A stretch of DNA of 64,000 nt from Papilionanthe hookeriana x Papilionanthe teres. Lineage: Eukaryota; Streptophyta; Magnoliopsida; Asparagales; Orchidaceae. Below, one piece after another: positions 12,601 through 23,629 of this stretch (its first letter is position 1; the number at the start of each line of letters is the position of its first letter). Below the pieces are notes generated by a model. It searched no databases, had not been told where the DNA came from, and saw only the letters and a list, made by a program, of their open reading frames with translations. Where the stretch lies: contig CM040421.1 of the NCBI GenBank assembly GCA_022702705.1, positions 61,916,621-61,980,620 on the forward strand, given 5' to 3'. A program made the translations under genes and the position numbers.

Positions 12601-12799
12601 CCGCATTCGACTCCAGTCCAGTTGCAACAGTTCAAGGAATTGCTCGCTTTCCAGGATGACAGAGGCAACGGCCAGCCGAGAGCGCTGGCAAAGTCAATGA
12701 GGGCGGCTACGTCGCCCGAATCGCAGATCAGGCTCTGGGATCGGACTGTGTGGAAAGAAACCAACACATTGCGTACATCCAAAGTGATGCCCTGCTCAT
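9684..12799 (-). pseudogene. Phytosulfokine-receptor-like LRR receptor kinase, decayed
   Basis: Collinear with the intronless PSKR family (LRR receptor kinases of the plasma membrane that sense the sulfated peptide phytosulfokine). In order on the minus strand: N-cap with SSWKASNSLNCCNWTGVEC (~12.65 kb); LRRs to ~11.0 kb, including NNSLSGEI and DLSWNNLSGVIPPWLGDL; the PSKR-like island before the last LRRs (KKNTTGKGLQYNQ); a C-cap; a transmembrane helix (GIGLGTALLLAIVYLFV, ~10.73 kb); a kinase with GCGGFGLVYKA, ADFGLARL, GYIPPEYGQ and a C-terminal WLTAIP. Length (~3.1 kb) is normal for the family. At least seven frameshifts split it (for example near 12,490, 12,400, 12,310, 11,915, 11,100, 10,200 and 10,080). 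The VAIK lysine is replaced (VAIQAALEGD) and the HRD catalytic loop is destroyed (HVLRETSNR). ATG 12,799 is the outermost plausible start. It could instead be a live gene with assembly errors, but the number of lesions makes that unlikely. Confidence 0.9.
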
Positions 12800-13837
12800 C
12801 TTTTAGTCGGTATTTTGTACGCAGAAAAGCTTTGAGATGGATAAAAAAGTAGTTTTTAAAGTCGGAATGGAAGGACGAAGAAAACTATTGGAGGTTCCCG
12901 TGAGATTTTCGCCATTAAGGGAGATGAATCGAATGAATCGAAGAAGAAGAGGAAATCTTGATACGAGGAGTTTGGCTTTGACTATCGGGACTTGGAGCGT
13001 GAGTTAATTAATTATACACAGAAAAATGTTTTTCTTTTAATATAATTTATTAATGGCGGTAGTATTGCCTGTGACCACGAATGTTAGGTTTGGATGAATG
13101 CGGGGGAGTTGATCGTTGGAGGGGACAATGATAGCAGATGCTTGAGCGGTTGGGAAGGAGACAGTGACCGGTAGTAGGCGGTCGTATTTTGTGGTGACTG
13201 ATTGTTCCGGTGATCAAAATTTTTAAAAGTCAAATGCCGGCCTGACAGGCATCATCACTCAACGCACCATCGATTCGGGTGGCGGCTTGTATTATACTGT
13301 GCCTCCGGATGCATTTGTATAATCTCATCCCAAGCTAACTCTCTTAGGAAACCGTCGAATCACAGATCATCCCATTAATAGATTTCTTCGACTTTGACAG
13401 CGAATTATAAATGTTCCTGCGGTACAATTCAACGTTAAGAGTAAATGCAACGCTTTGGGGGCATTGACCATCAACTCTTCGCATGCATGAAAATATGGTC
13501 CAATCTCTTTTATTTCTTAGGAAAGTATTTTGTTTTCTAAAACGAAAGTATTATTAAATCATATCAAATAAACTGGGGAAAAAATTAAGGCTCGGCATCT
13601 ACGCAGCTGCATCCGTCATGAGACTTACGTACACCAACTTACAAGAGAGTAGCCACATACTGCAGATACTGTGAATTATTGTCCCATCGCAGAGCTGCGT
13701 CCGGACACAAATTTTTCTCCAAACTGAGGACTAAATTTCGGATGATCTTCTTAAGAGAAATCCATATTCCTCGCCGTACACTAAGCTCGTATTAATGAGC
13801 TTCAAATGCAGCACAAGCCATCCATGGAGCGAATGTC
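12800..13837. other. 5' flank of receptor pseudogene, unassigned
   Basis: No coding frame or recognisable repeat is seen. The part nearest the pseudogene would be its old promoter and leader. Confidence 0.45.
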
Positions 13838-14250
13838 ATCCATTTTGATGGAGAAAATATTACATCGTGACTCTTACATATCAAGCATGTGCGAAGTCCA
13901 ATGAATCACGCAACATGGCGCATGAAAAAAAAAATCGTCCGATAACACATTAATATTTCAATTCGTGTTATTCCGCGTTATTCGTGTGTTAATGTATATT
14001 ATTCATGTGTTCTTGATGTGTTTATGTGTTATTATAACACCGAATATTTTTTAACAAAATAACACCGAATAACACACAATAATACCTGAATAACACACAA
14101 TAACACCTGAATAACGCTGAATAACACAAGTGGAATATTATGTGTTATCGGGTGATTTTTTTGTCACGTGCCACGTGGCGTGATTTCATTGAACTCCGCA
14201 CATAGCTCTACGCACATAGTCCTGATGTAATATTTTCTTCTTTGATGGGA
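13838..14250. mobile_element. Foldback/MITE-like long inverted repeat
   Basis: The left arm (about 13,838-14,030) pairs with the reverse complement of the right arm (about 14,060-14,250). Matching strings include GAAAATATTACATC, TGTGCG(A/G)AGT(C/T)CAATGA, ATCACGC, a run of A, and CCGATAACACAT. The centre holds AACACA-rich repeats. No transposase frame is present, so it would be a non-autonomous element; target duplications were not identified. A transcript across it would form a hairpin of about 190 bp. Confidence 0.75.
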
Positions 14251-14561
14251 CACTCTGCCTATTTCGAGATCTTTGGATCAACACAACAAAGGAAAATTTA
14301 ATTCGCTCCAAGGTCAGACGCCCAAGAATGTGAGTTATCTCAGAGCCCAACATATTGATGAGAATGTGACTCAATAAAGACATGAAATTGTACGCATCAT
14401 CATCAGTTTCGCATAATTCACAAAGCAATCGAATGTTTCCATGATATTAACACAACGATTGAAATATTAAATTCAAGAAACATGATTTTAACTCTATCAT
14501 ATGAAAGGTCAACAAATTTATCAAGTTTACTCCTGGAAAATTTGGCCAGCGAGTTTATCTA

Positions 14562-14795
14562 CTACTCTACACCAAAACACCCTAAAGGCCGACCGAACGC
14601 AATCCGCGTACCGGTCATCGATGTATCAACAAAAATAAGCCCCACGAGGCCTAATGTTTTCGTCAACAGAAATGTCGATCGACCGATTACCGTCTTATCC
14701 AAATTCATGTTGTAATAAAATTTAGTACTAGACAAGACATTGATTGTATTTCTTCGAGGGCTAATCTTGACAATGTTCCCTTCATTCAAAGGCAC
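14562..14795 (-). pseudogene. Possible gypsy aspartic-protease relic
   Basis: The minus-strand frame contains SSTKFYYNMNLDK followed by RSTFLLTKTLGLVGLI and AFGRP. This roughly follows the Tat-type protease downstream of the catalytic triad (GSSADILFY...M.L......TPL.GF.G....G.I). The catalytic DxG itself is not readable. It is oriented opposite to the gag relic next door, so the two are either unrelated or rearranged. Confidence 0.35.
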
Positions 14796-14940
14796 CGAGG
14801 CTTATTTCCGTAATTGCCTTCCCCATAGCTTGTACATAAAGATCTTCTAATGTGAGGTTCGACGTCGACAAAAGCCGAATTCCGGTCCAAGGTCTTTTTC
14901 CGGCCTCTCTACTAGTAATTCACTAGCGTTTTTCCTATAT

Positions 14941-14966
14941 ATCTCTCTCTCTCTCTCTCTCTCTAC
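14941..14966. repeat. (TC)n microsatellite
   Basis: A run of about 12 CT dinucleotides lies just upstream of the gag relic. Confidence 0.9.
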
Positions 14967-14989
14967 ACTCCTCCCTTCTCTAACTCTGA

Positions 14990-16075
14990 AGGCGTGCATT
15001 TCCAAAGGACAATTTGGGATTCAACATCCCGAAAGTGGTGTGGTGAATGTGACATACCCTGCATGAGAAGCGTAGCAATCCATAAAGGAGAATCTTTCAG
15101 AGAGAGAAATAGTAACCATGGAATTCAACAAGAGAGAAGTGTGTCGGAAGACCCAGAAGAGATCCAAGCATTGCAAATGCAAATAATGGATCATTTTGAG
15201 GGTCTTCGGGTGGCCATGATCTAGTTAAATGCCCGACCACTATCTATGGATGGAGAGTCTTAGGGAACCCTTTCCTTAGAAGGCTCCCTCGATGATCCGC
15301 CACACTCGTGTTAGCTTCGGTGATTGGCCCATCGAATCGCCATGAGATTCCACCCGCAAACCGTGCCACATCTACACCAACAACTCACGTATCGTGTGAC
15401 CGAGTGGAATGCTTGCACCACGGGCAAGGTAGCACATTCTCCCAAAGAATCCTAGAACCCATACCTCAAAACATAGCCAGATCCCTCACTTCGATTCTTA
15501 TAAAGGAAGACCAACCACCTAGTGTGTTTCTTAATCAAATGTCGACATCTTCTAAATTCGATGATGCCATGAAGTGCCAGTAGTCTGACCATATTGAAAG
15601 AATTCGTGCTCCGATGGTTTAACAACCTATCGGATGAGATCATCTCGTCCTTCTTCGACTTTTCAAGCTCTTCCTAACACACTTCGTCGATGTGCAAAAT
15701 CAGAGGAAGGCTAAGGTGAGATCGATTTAGATCGAGCGTAAGGAGAATGAAAGTCTGCAAGCTTAGATCACTCATATCCAAAAGGAAATGCTGAGGGCCA
15801 GAACCTAGGGCCTCTCATTGCATGAACCACCCCGAAGAGCCGCCAGATTCATTTAAATCGATCTGTACGACCCCGACCGATTCAGTGCAAAGGACCTTCT
15901 CGAGGTCTCTGAATTAGAATATTACCACATTGTTACTGAAGAAGGCCTCATGGAGTCCTTGGAAACAAAAATCAGGACCATTCGACCACTGATCGCAAAA
16001 GCTAATGATGACAAGGCTAAAGGACGATCGAATCCCCCCGAAGCATTACGTATCAACATCCTCAATTCGTGAAGA
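14990..16075 (+). pseudogene. Gypsy gag relic (Tat-like)
   Basis: In the plus strand, with frameshifts, the order LRWFNNLSDEIISSFFDF (~15,610-15,660), FLTHFVDVQNQRK (~15,672), ERKENESLQA then ITHIQKEMLRAR (~15,740-15,810) follows the Tat-lineage gag capsid pattern (WF.NLP...I.SF..L...F...F...QKENESL..YI.RF..E.L). In-frame stops interrupt it at several points (for example two TAG codons inside the block near 15,728-15,765). The N-terminal frame 14,994-15,224 contains a short helical piece that fits a gag N-terminus. No pol gene follows; the next sequence is an LTR relic. Confidence 0.6.
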
Positions 16076-16099
16076 CTGGGGGGGGTGGGGTGACCGATC

Positions 16100-16705
16100 C
16101 CCGGTGATATTTATACGCCAGGTAATACGATTTATAATTATATTTATGATATAGTATTTTATATATTTCAATAAAATATAATTCTTTACAATGACACTAA
16201 AACTCGATTCCAATGTAAATAAGAATTCAATAGTTATATTTAAATTTAGGGATTCTTACGCAAGTATATGTATCGTTAGCAAGTAACATAAGATTTTCTC
16301 CGATTAAGCCCCAAATATCGATCCTACTGTGGAAAATGTTTTAAATGGATTGTTTAAAAATAAAAAGAATTTATATCATAAAAATCTATTTTCAAAAGAC
16401 ATTTACTTAAATAGTTTAAGATAATGTTCGTAAAATGCGATTCCTTTTCTTATGTTTTTATATTATGAAAGATAGTGAACAATTACTAACTATAACGAGC
16501 TTTTTGTAAGATTAAAGAAATATAAATGAAGATATATTTTGTCTTATCACGAATAAGTAATAAATACAAGGAGTCTCCGTTGTAGAAGTATTCAAAATCG
16601 TGTTTTGCCAAATATGAGCAATAATATTATTTACCCTTACTGTAGATTCTATAAAGAATATCGTATAGTTTAAAATTTGAATAGTTTTGAAGACGGTTAG
16701 GTAGG
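16100..16705 (-). mobile_element. Gypsy LTR fragment (R/U5 part), minus orientation
   Basis: This aligns with about 19,990-20,560 of the LTR at 20 kb in the same orientation. Shared landmarks are GCAAGTATA near 16,262, GATTAAGCCCC near 16,301, a (A/C)CCTACTGTGG/CCCACAGGG string near 16,324, and ACGGTTAGG..GG near 16,692. A split PBS-like string lies at about 16,100-16,122 (TCCCCGG, then ACGCCA). The piece stops exactly at 16,705, where a plus-oriented LTR begins. Confidence 0.65.
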
Positions 16706-17350
16706 TGATCCGCCTTAAAATTACTTAGAATTTTATATCAAATTTTTATTAATATTTTAAGGATATCACGCTAATGAAAGGCATTTCTTATGTTTTGGTC
16801 AGAGGTACAACAAAATGAGTTTATGAAGAAAAAGAGTTAAAAAGGAGCCAAATGAGCTAAAAAGTACAACGAGGTCGGAGCTGGCGCCTCAGGCGCCAAA
16901 TCCGGCGCCAGGTGCTAGACCCAACAAATTGATTTTGCAGATTTCGATCGTTACCGGATGGTTATCGGCGCTTTCAAACCGATCTGTAGTTTTCGAACAT
17001 TTTCTCACATGTTATAAACCAAAATGTAATGAATATAGACACAAAAGAAAGCGCTTATTAAACGAAGAGGTGCGACCAAATGCTAAGGGGTGCGTCCATT
17101 CGCACAAAGGATCCCGACGCCTAGGCGCCACCTTTAATTTCTAGAACATTCAATGAATGCAAGAATTTCAAGAGGTGTCTTAAGTAACTCTTGGTCATTT
17201 CTAGAGATCGATAAATAGAGGACCATTTCTTTGCCAAAGAAAGGGTGTGCTAAAGGTGTGCTGTGCGAGAGCAGAGTGTGTAGTGTGAGGGAGGATTAAT
17301 TAAGAGTGTTAGTTTCTTCTTCTTTTATTTTAGTGAGTGTTTAACGCGAA
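16706..17350 (+). mobile_element. Gypsy LTR fragment (U3-R part), plus orientation
   Basis: The start TGATCCGCCTTAAAAT aligns with the U3 terminus TGATACACCTAAAATA read from 21,836 on the minus strand of the neighbouring LTR. Further matches are TAATGAAAGG, a GC-rich palindromic block at about 16,880-16,920 (TGGCGCCTCAGGCGCCA) and a TATA-like ATAAATAG. It ends at about 17,350 against the truncated pol of the minus-strand element, so its U5 is missing. Confidence 0.7.
17210..17218 (+). promoter_or_regulatory. Probable LTR TATA box
   Basis: GATAAATAG lies about 500 bp inside the LTR fragment, at the same relative place as the TATA-like string of the related LTR at 21.43 kb. Confidence 0.45.
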
Positions 17351-17354
17351 TTCA

Positions 17355-17640
17355 AGAGTCAAAAGTTAATTGAGAAGCAATTATAACAGGAAAGGTTGAG
17401 GATTCACCTAGAAAAACATACTTCAAATGATCATGAAGCATTTTTAGCTCAAGTTCAGGAGGTTTTTCAATTGATGGATCATCAGATTCATCTTTCTCAG
17501 TCATATCCAACAATTCAAAATTTTCACGAACATACTTTAAATCTTCCTCTTGAAAATCTTCAGAATCAAATAACTCCTCTTCTTGCTTATATTCAAATTC
17601 TTCTCTTTCAGCTTTCTCTTCATAAGTTTATTTGAAATGA
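17355..17640 (-). pseudogene. Start of gypsy reverse-transcriptase region, truncated
   Basis: After the protease the minus strand continues in one frame: acidic EEEFEYKQEEEL-like sequence, then PPELELKMLHDHLKYVFLGE and STFPVIIASQLT. This is the conserved entry into RT of Athila/Tat elements (ELKPLP.HLKY.FLGE.STLPVIIAS.LT). A TGA follows at once and the homology ends at about 17,355, so polymerase, RNase H and integrase are all missing. An in-frame TAA separates it from the protease block. Confidence 0.85.
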
Positions 17641-18195
17641 CATTCACTTAAATATTCAATAACATCCATCCTATAACACTCATCTTCTTTACCTCTAGCA
17701 GGATATTTCATCGATTTTGAAATATTAAATGTAACATTCTGATGATTAACCCTCATTGTTAATTTCTCTTTTTGCACATCTATCATAGCTCTGCCTGTAG
17801 CTAGAAAAGGTCTCCCCAAAATTATGGGTATCTCTTTATCTTCCTCCATATCTAATACAATGAAATCCACAGGAAAAATAAATTGATCCACCTTTACCAA
17901 AACATCTTCTATAACTCTTTTAGAATATGTGATCGAACGATCTGCTAATTGCAGAGTTACAGTAGTTGGAGTTATTTCTCCTAATACCGGTCTTTTGAAT
18001 ATTGATAGAGGCATAAGGTTATGCTTGCACCCAAATCACATAAAGCTTTTCTACAGAATCTTTCTCCGATTGCACATGGAATTGTGAAACTACCAGGATC
18101 TTTAAGTTTTTCAGGAAAATTTTTCTGAATTATTGCAGTGCACTACTCACTAAGTGCAACAGTCTCATTTTCTTCAAACTTCCTCTTTTTATTAA
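17628..18195 (-). pseudogene. Gypsy aspartic protease (retropepsin-like), frameshifted
   Basis: The minus strand reads KLKDPGSFTIPCAIGERFC, then CDLGAS, the catalytic DxG-type motif of plant gypsy proteases. A one-base deletion near 18,018 breaks the frame right after DLGASI; the next frame resumes as MPLSIFKRPVLGEITPT and continues through IILGRPFLATGRAMIDVQ and VTFNISKSMKYP. These are hallmarks of the Athila/Tat protease that cuts the Gag-Pol polyprotein. A stop replaces Glu in the segment just before (VALSE then TAG). Confidence 0.88.
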
Positions 18196-19902
18196 GAATA
18201 TCCTTCATAAATTTTGCATAGCTTGGCATTTGTTCTAGGGCTTCAGCAAATGGAATAATAATGGTAAGCTTCTTTAATATCTCCAAGAATTTTGAAAATT
18301 GCTTATCCAACTTCTGTTGACGAAGACTCTGAGGAAATGGAGGTGGTGGTTTTTCTAAATCAACCTTAATGTAGAAATAGGTATTTCAAAACCTTTTGGA
18401 GCGTCCTCTTTAAGTCTGTCAATCTCTTCTTTCTTTACTTCAGTTTCTTTTTGAACTCTACCTTCCAATTTTTTTCACTTCTCAGTTGAATTGCTTTTAC
18501 TTGTTATTTATTCTTTTCTCTTGGATTCACTTCAGTATTACTTGGAAGCATTCCTTGGGATCTATTACTTAAGGCATTTGCACTTTTTCCCAATTGATTT
18601 TCAATATTTCTGATGGTTTCTCCTTGAATTTGTAATTGATTTCTCATATGTGATACTACTTCTTCCATAGACAACTTCTTCTCTTTATTTTGTAAAGCAT
18701 TGTTATAACCTGAAGGATAAGTTATTCTATTATTATTATTACATTGGTTGTTCCAATTCCCCAATGGGTTTACTTGATGGTTCCCCCATTGTTGATTAAC
18801 ACCACCCTGATTATTGTTATTCCAGTTAAAATTTGGATGATTCTTCCAACCTGGGTTATACTAATTGGAATATGGGTTGTTAGGTTTACTTATGGCATTC
18901 ACAGTTTCTGGTGAAGAATAAGAATCAACCATTTGGCTTAATGAATTTTCTTCAATCATGAGATTTGACTGAGAAAAATTCATCCCAAATTGGTCTATCT
19001 TCCTTGATACAGCAGCAACTAGATTTGCTAACATTGTAAAAGCATCATTTTCATAAACACTGGCTACCTTTTTAGGATTTAACCTTTTAGAAGGCCATCA
19101 AAAATTATTAGTAGCCATATCTTCAATTAAAGCATAAGCATCAGAAAATGGTTTAGACATTAATGATCCACCAACAGCAACATCGATGATTGATCTAAGA
19201 GATCCAACTAATCCATTATAAAAAGTTTGAATTATTAACCAATCCGGTATCGCTTGATGTGCACATTTCCTGAGGAGATCTTTAAATATTTCCCATGCTT
19301 CATATATTGATTCCATTTCAAACTGATAAAAAGAAGTTATATCATTTCTCAACTTAGCAGTTAGATGGTGGAAAATATTTAGCAAGGAACTTTTGTGACA
19401 GTTCACCCCAAGTTTTTATTGTTCCAAGTGGTAATGAATGTAACCATATTTTAGCTTTATCCCTTAGTGAGATAGGAAAAAGTCTAAGTCTAATAGCATC
19501 ATCCGAAACACCATCATATTTAAAAGTTGTACACAACTCTAGAAAATTAGCAAGATGCAAATTAGGATCTTCAGTTGTTGCTCCCCCAAACTGATTATTA
19601 GACACCATTTGGATAATAACAGGTTTAAGCTCAAAAGAATTAGCAGCTACAACAGGGTTTTGAATACTACGATGAAATTCATCTAGTGTAGGGTTAACAT
19701 AATCTCTTAAAGGTCTTAATTCTTGATGGATGCCTAAATTTTGATTTTGATGATTTGTCATTTCTTGAATATTTTTATCTTGTTCTGTATTTTTAATTTT
19801 TTTGATTTTTTTGATAGTTCTTTCTAATTCAGAATCGTAAGGCATAGGTCCCTCAGAACCTGAACTTCGAATACAACAATAAAACAAAACAAAACACAAC
19901 AC
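18196..19902 (-). pseudogene. Gypsy gag (Athila/Tat-like)
   Basis: Starts near MPYDSELERTIKKI (about 19,845) and passes through FELKPVIIQMVSNNQFGG, then DPNLHLANFLELCTTFK, AIRLRLFPISLRDKAKIWL and LSQKFLAKYFPP, the classic retrotransposon gag domain. A frameshift near 19,365 moves it to the frame with AKLRNDITSFYQF, EAWEIFKDLLRKC and PDWLIIQTFYNGL. The C-terminal part is Asn-rich (WNNNNQGG, WNNQCNNNN) and ends in a predicted coiled coil around 18,600 (MEEVVSHMRNQLQIQGETI). Gag builds the particle that packages the element RNA. A TAA near 19,098 and a further stop at 18,504 also interrupt it. Confidence 0.88.
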
Positions 19903-19972
19903 ACTAACAAAAACAAAGAAAAGTAAAAATTTAAAATTTCTTAATTCTCTTTAAAATGCAATTTATTTATTT

Positions 19973-19990
19973 TCCCCGGCAACGATGCCA
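19973..19990 (-). promoter_or_regulatory. Primer-binding site, tRNA-Asp type
   Basis: The minus strand reads TGGCATCGTTGCCGGGGA. The 3' end of plant tRNA-Asp would pair with TGGCGCCGTTGCCGGGGA, so 16 of 18 bases match. It lies between gag and the LTR, as expected of the minus-strand priming site, and the tRNA-Asp choice is typical of Athila-like elements. Confidence 0.85.
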
Positions 19991-19994
19991 AAAC

Positions 19995-21836
19995 TTTATC
20001 CCGACGGATAAATGTATGTGCACCAAAACCTTGACTCCACACCAAATATATGTGCTGATGATTTAGATATGAAAAATATGATTTTATAATATGAGATACT
20101 AAGCAAGTATACATATCGTTTATCAAGTAATATAGGACTTTCTGATTAAGCCCCGAGATATCAAACCCACAGGGAAAATTTGAAAATCTTTAAAGGAATT
20201 AGAAAAATTAACTTTTTTACTTCTTTTTATGGCTTTTGAAATTATGTCTTGCTTTTGAAAAGTTTTGAAAAGTTTTGAAAGTTGATATGTCTTTTGAAAT
20301 TTCCTTAATAAAATGTTAAGCAAGAAATTAAAATTATAATCACTAATAACACTGTATGTAAAATACTATTAACTAGAATGTCTTTTTCTTTCCTTTTATG
20401 AAGTAGTAATAATTATTAAAGTATTGTTGTGGAAGTATTTAAATTAGTTGTGATAGATAGAAGTAAATGTGTTCTTTACCCTTACTTGGTTCTATAAAGA
20501 ACATTGGTGAATTTGAAATTTTTATTATTTTGAACATGGTTAGGCAGGGAAGATACCAGTCTCTCACTCTAGAGTTCTCTCGATTCCCACCAACTGAGGG
20601 CTAACTTCTCATAACAAAACTCAAAACTTCAAACCAAATTAGGGGGGTTTTAGCCTGTCACTTTAAAATCCTCTAACTTTACTCCCTTTCATAAAAATAT
20701 CTTCTAATATTACATTCAATTATATGGACTACAATTCTCACCCATATAATTGCATGTGATTCTAACTAACTTTTATGAGACAATACCACATTGGATCTTA
20801 CATAATCTCAAGAAATTCTACAACTTAACAGGCTAAATTAAGAAGCAAACAAAGTTTTCTCAATCAATCTTCACAACTTCTTCCAACTTTTAAACACTTA
20901 TACTTTCCACAACAATTCTCTATAAATTAATTACTTCTCCATTTAAAAAAGAAAAAGATAAAGTAAACTACTCATAATGAATTGAAAAAATACAAAAACA
21001 CATTGATTCAAAATTAAAAACCATATGAAAAACAAAAAAAAAGTATTAATTAAAAAAACTAAATGTAAGAATAAAAGTAAACACTTATCTGAAAATTCTC
21101 TCCACAAGTCTCAGAAAGTTCCTCTAAAACTTTAACTCTTCACTAAACTACTCCTCAGAGCAGATCTCCCAACTCTGATGACTCAGAATAACTTTAGACT
21201 TTAATAAAAACTAAACTTAAAAGAAAGAAAAGAAGTGGGAAGAAGAAGACTTCACTCCGACCCATTTCTCCTTTCTACTCTCTACTCCTATTCTTAATAA
21301 AAAACTCTCGTAAAATAAAAGTAAAATAATGTAAAAACTTGCAAGTAAAAGAACCCTTCAAAAGGCAAAGGAAGAGCTCTTCAAAAGGCAAAGGAAGAGC
21401 TCTAATCTTTCCTAAGACTCTCTTTAAATAGTAAACCAAAAGGTGCCTTGGTGTCTCTTCAAAATGTGTCCAGATTCAATGTATCCACCAAAGAATGCAC
21501 CCCTTCATTCAAACTCGCCGCCCAAAGGAAGTTATGGAAGTTACCACCAAAAGTTGCATCCCATTCCCTTTGAAATTGGTGCCAAATTCATTTGAATTTC
21601 GATTTTTAACTGTGGCGGCTAAGCACCGGCCCAGCGGCGCTTAGTCGCCAGCGCTCAAATTTTCATTTTTCATCTTTTTTTGCTCCAAATTTGATCCAAT
21701 TTTGCTCCTTTCATCATGACCATCCATTTTCATCATATCTGCAAGAAAAACACAAAATACCTTTCATTAAAGTGTAATATCATTAAAAAAAAGTATAAAA
21801 ATGTGCATAAAAATACTATATATTTTAGGTGTATCA
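19995..21836 (-). mobile_element. 5' LTR of the minus-strand gypsy element
   Basis: The LTR lies directly outside the PBS. The U3 terminus reads TGATACACC on the minus strand, ending at 21,836. A TATA-like CTATTTAAA is at 21,423-21,431, a GC-rich U3 block (CGGCGCTTAGTCGCCAGCGC) is near 21,640, and the conserved U5 block lies at 20,097-20,175. The inner end is placed only approximately because no clear CA terminus was seen. No matching 3' LTR is attached to this element, because its pol is cut at 17,355. Confidence 0.7.
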
Positions 21837-22125
21837 GCCTCCAATTCAGTAGATTACCTTAGATTTCAAGTTTACAATCAGAGAAAGTTTTTCATTGCTG
21901 AGGCGCAGCGACTTTTGAACAAGGTGATGTTCAAGAGAAGGCTAATCAAGGAAAGAGGATTCTTTAATGAAGGATTAAGTAATTCTTTATCACCAATTGA
22001 ATAAATGATTGTGCAGAGAAGATGGGAAGTGTTTTGCTATACTACTACAGTAGTTGTCGTTCTAGTGGTTAAGGAATTCTACGCCATTTTACATGGAATC
22101 AACCAAGGAAGCGTTTATGTGCGAG
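21837..22125 (+). pseudogene. Plant transposon-protein-like relic (PF20167-type), cut by Ogre LTR
   Basis: The plus frame gives RKFFIAEAQRLLNKVMFKRR and KERGFFNEGL, then after a stop at 22,002 RRWEVFCYTT and VVKEFYAIL..SVYVRV. The last blocks correspond to RRWENFCYTT, VREFYSNL and PVQVRG in the frame at 1,021. The relic stops at 22,125 where the Ogre LTR begins (TGATG), so the big element pair probably inserted into it. The left end touches the gypsy LTR terminus at 21,836. Confidence 0.65.
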
Positions 22126-23319
22126 TGATGACGTTAAAAATCTTTTTAAGGGTCAACTTGCATCGCTATCAATTCCTGTATCAAGTCAATGTCATGGAGT
22201 TACCACGCTGTTTAATATTGCCCTAATCTTATTTTTATAAATCCTATAAAGGAATTAAGAAATTTAAGGCTAATATAAAGCAGTAGAAAAAGGATGTTTG
22301 TGATAATCTTCCTAAAAGAAGATTCTAGAATATCATTTCCTAACATTTCTATATAAGGAAAATCATAAAGTCTTAACCAGAGATTTCGAGATGTGACATC
22401 TATCGTGGGTTCTTTTAAATTTCCTATAGATGCAAACTTCTATAGTTAATTACATCTTAAATAAATTTTAATTGTCTAAGAAAACTTCTGATTAATGTTA
22501 ATCACTTCTTTTCTAAAATTTTGTTTTTAAGGAAAGATGTACCTACTATCAATCCTAAATATTATGTAACCATATTTTTGTTATTTTGTCAACTAAGATA
22601 TCAAATCATATCTTGTCATTTCATTTCATACTTTTATTTTTGTTTCGTTGTTTGCCATTTTTATTTTGTGAATATTGTTATAAAAATTTCAATGTCATTA
22701 TGTTTTTGTTTTAGGTTTTGTGGCTATCCTAAAAGTTTTGACTTTGTTTTTAATGTCGTTGTTTTATCGAGTTTTGTTTTGTTGAATTTTAGGTTTTGTG
22801 GCTATCCTAAAAGTTTTGATTTTGTTTTCCGGTTCCATTTCGTCCTGCAAAACAAAATTATCACATCCTATAACATGTAAAGGAAATATAAACGGAGTTA
22901 ATGTCGTCATTTTAGTTATCCTGCAAAACACAGTTAGCACACTTTATAATATGCAGAAAAAAGAATTTAATATTAGATTTAAATATCAAGTTTAATTTTA
23001 ATGCCACTTGAAATTTAATAAATTTGATTTAGTCAAATTTATTGAATTTAAATTAAACTTATGGGTTTGATTTGAACTCAATAATAAATAAAACTTAATT
23101 TATGTCAAATTTTGCATAAGTTCAATTTAAGTCAAACTTAATGTTCAAGTTAATTAAAACAAAACTTGATTTAATTCAGGTTGTGCTAAATTCAAGTTCA
23201 GTATGGATTGAGCATAAATTAAATTTGAGGTTTAATTCGAGTTTAAGTTGAGGTCGATCTTATAAAAAGACTTAATATTTGATTTAGATTTAAATTCTAG
23301 TGTTGAACTTAAGGTTTGA

Positions 23320-23622
23320 GTTAACTTGGGTTCAAGTTACGTTGAACTCAAGTTAGATTTAAGTTAAGTTAGGTTCAATATGGGTTGAACCTAAATTTAG
23401 GTTAACTTGGGTTCAAGTAAGTTTGAACTCAAGTTAGGTTTAAGTTAAATTAGGTTCAATATGAGTTAAACCTAAAGTTTAGGTTAAGTTGGGTTCAAGT
23501 TAGTTTGAACTCGAGTTACGTTTAAGTTAAGTTAGGTTTAATATGGGTTGAACCTAAAGTTTAGGTTAACTTGGGTTCAAATTAGGTTGAACTCAAGTTA
23601 GGTTTAAGTTAAGTTGATTATG
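23320..23622. repeat. ~82-bp tandem repeats in LTR
   Basis: About 3.7 copies of a unit built from TTGGGTTCAAGTTAG, GAACTCAAGTTAGG and ATGGGTTGAACCTAAAG. The central LTR has the matching array at about 47,950-48,245. Confidence 0.8.
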
Positions 23623-23629
23623 GTTAAAG

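Noticed and set aside
12318..12852. Plus-strand ORFs overlapping the receptor pseudogene
   Set aside because: They are shadows of the minus-strand leucine-rich-repeat coding sequence.
22521..22880. Phe-rich 119-codon plus-strand ORF
   Set aside because: T-rich LTR sequence; the copy in the central LTR (47,216-47,413) has a different frame pattern.
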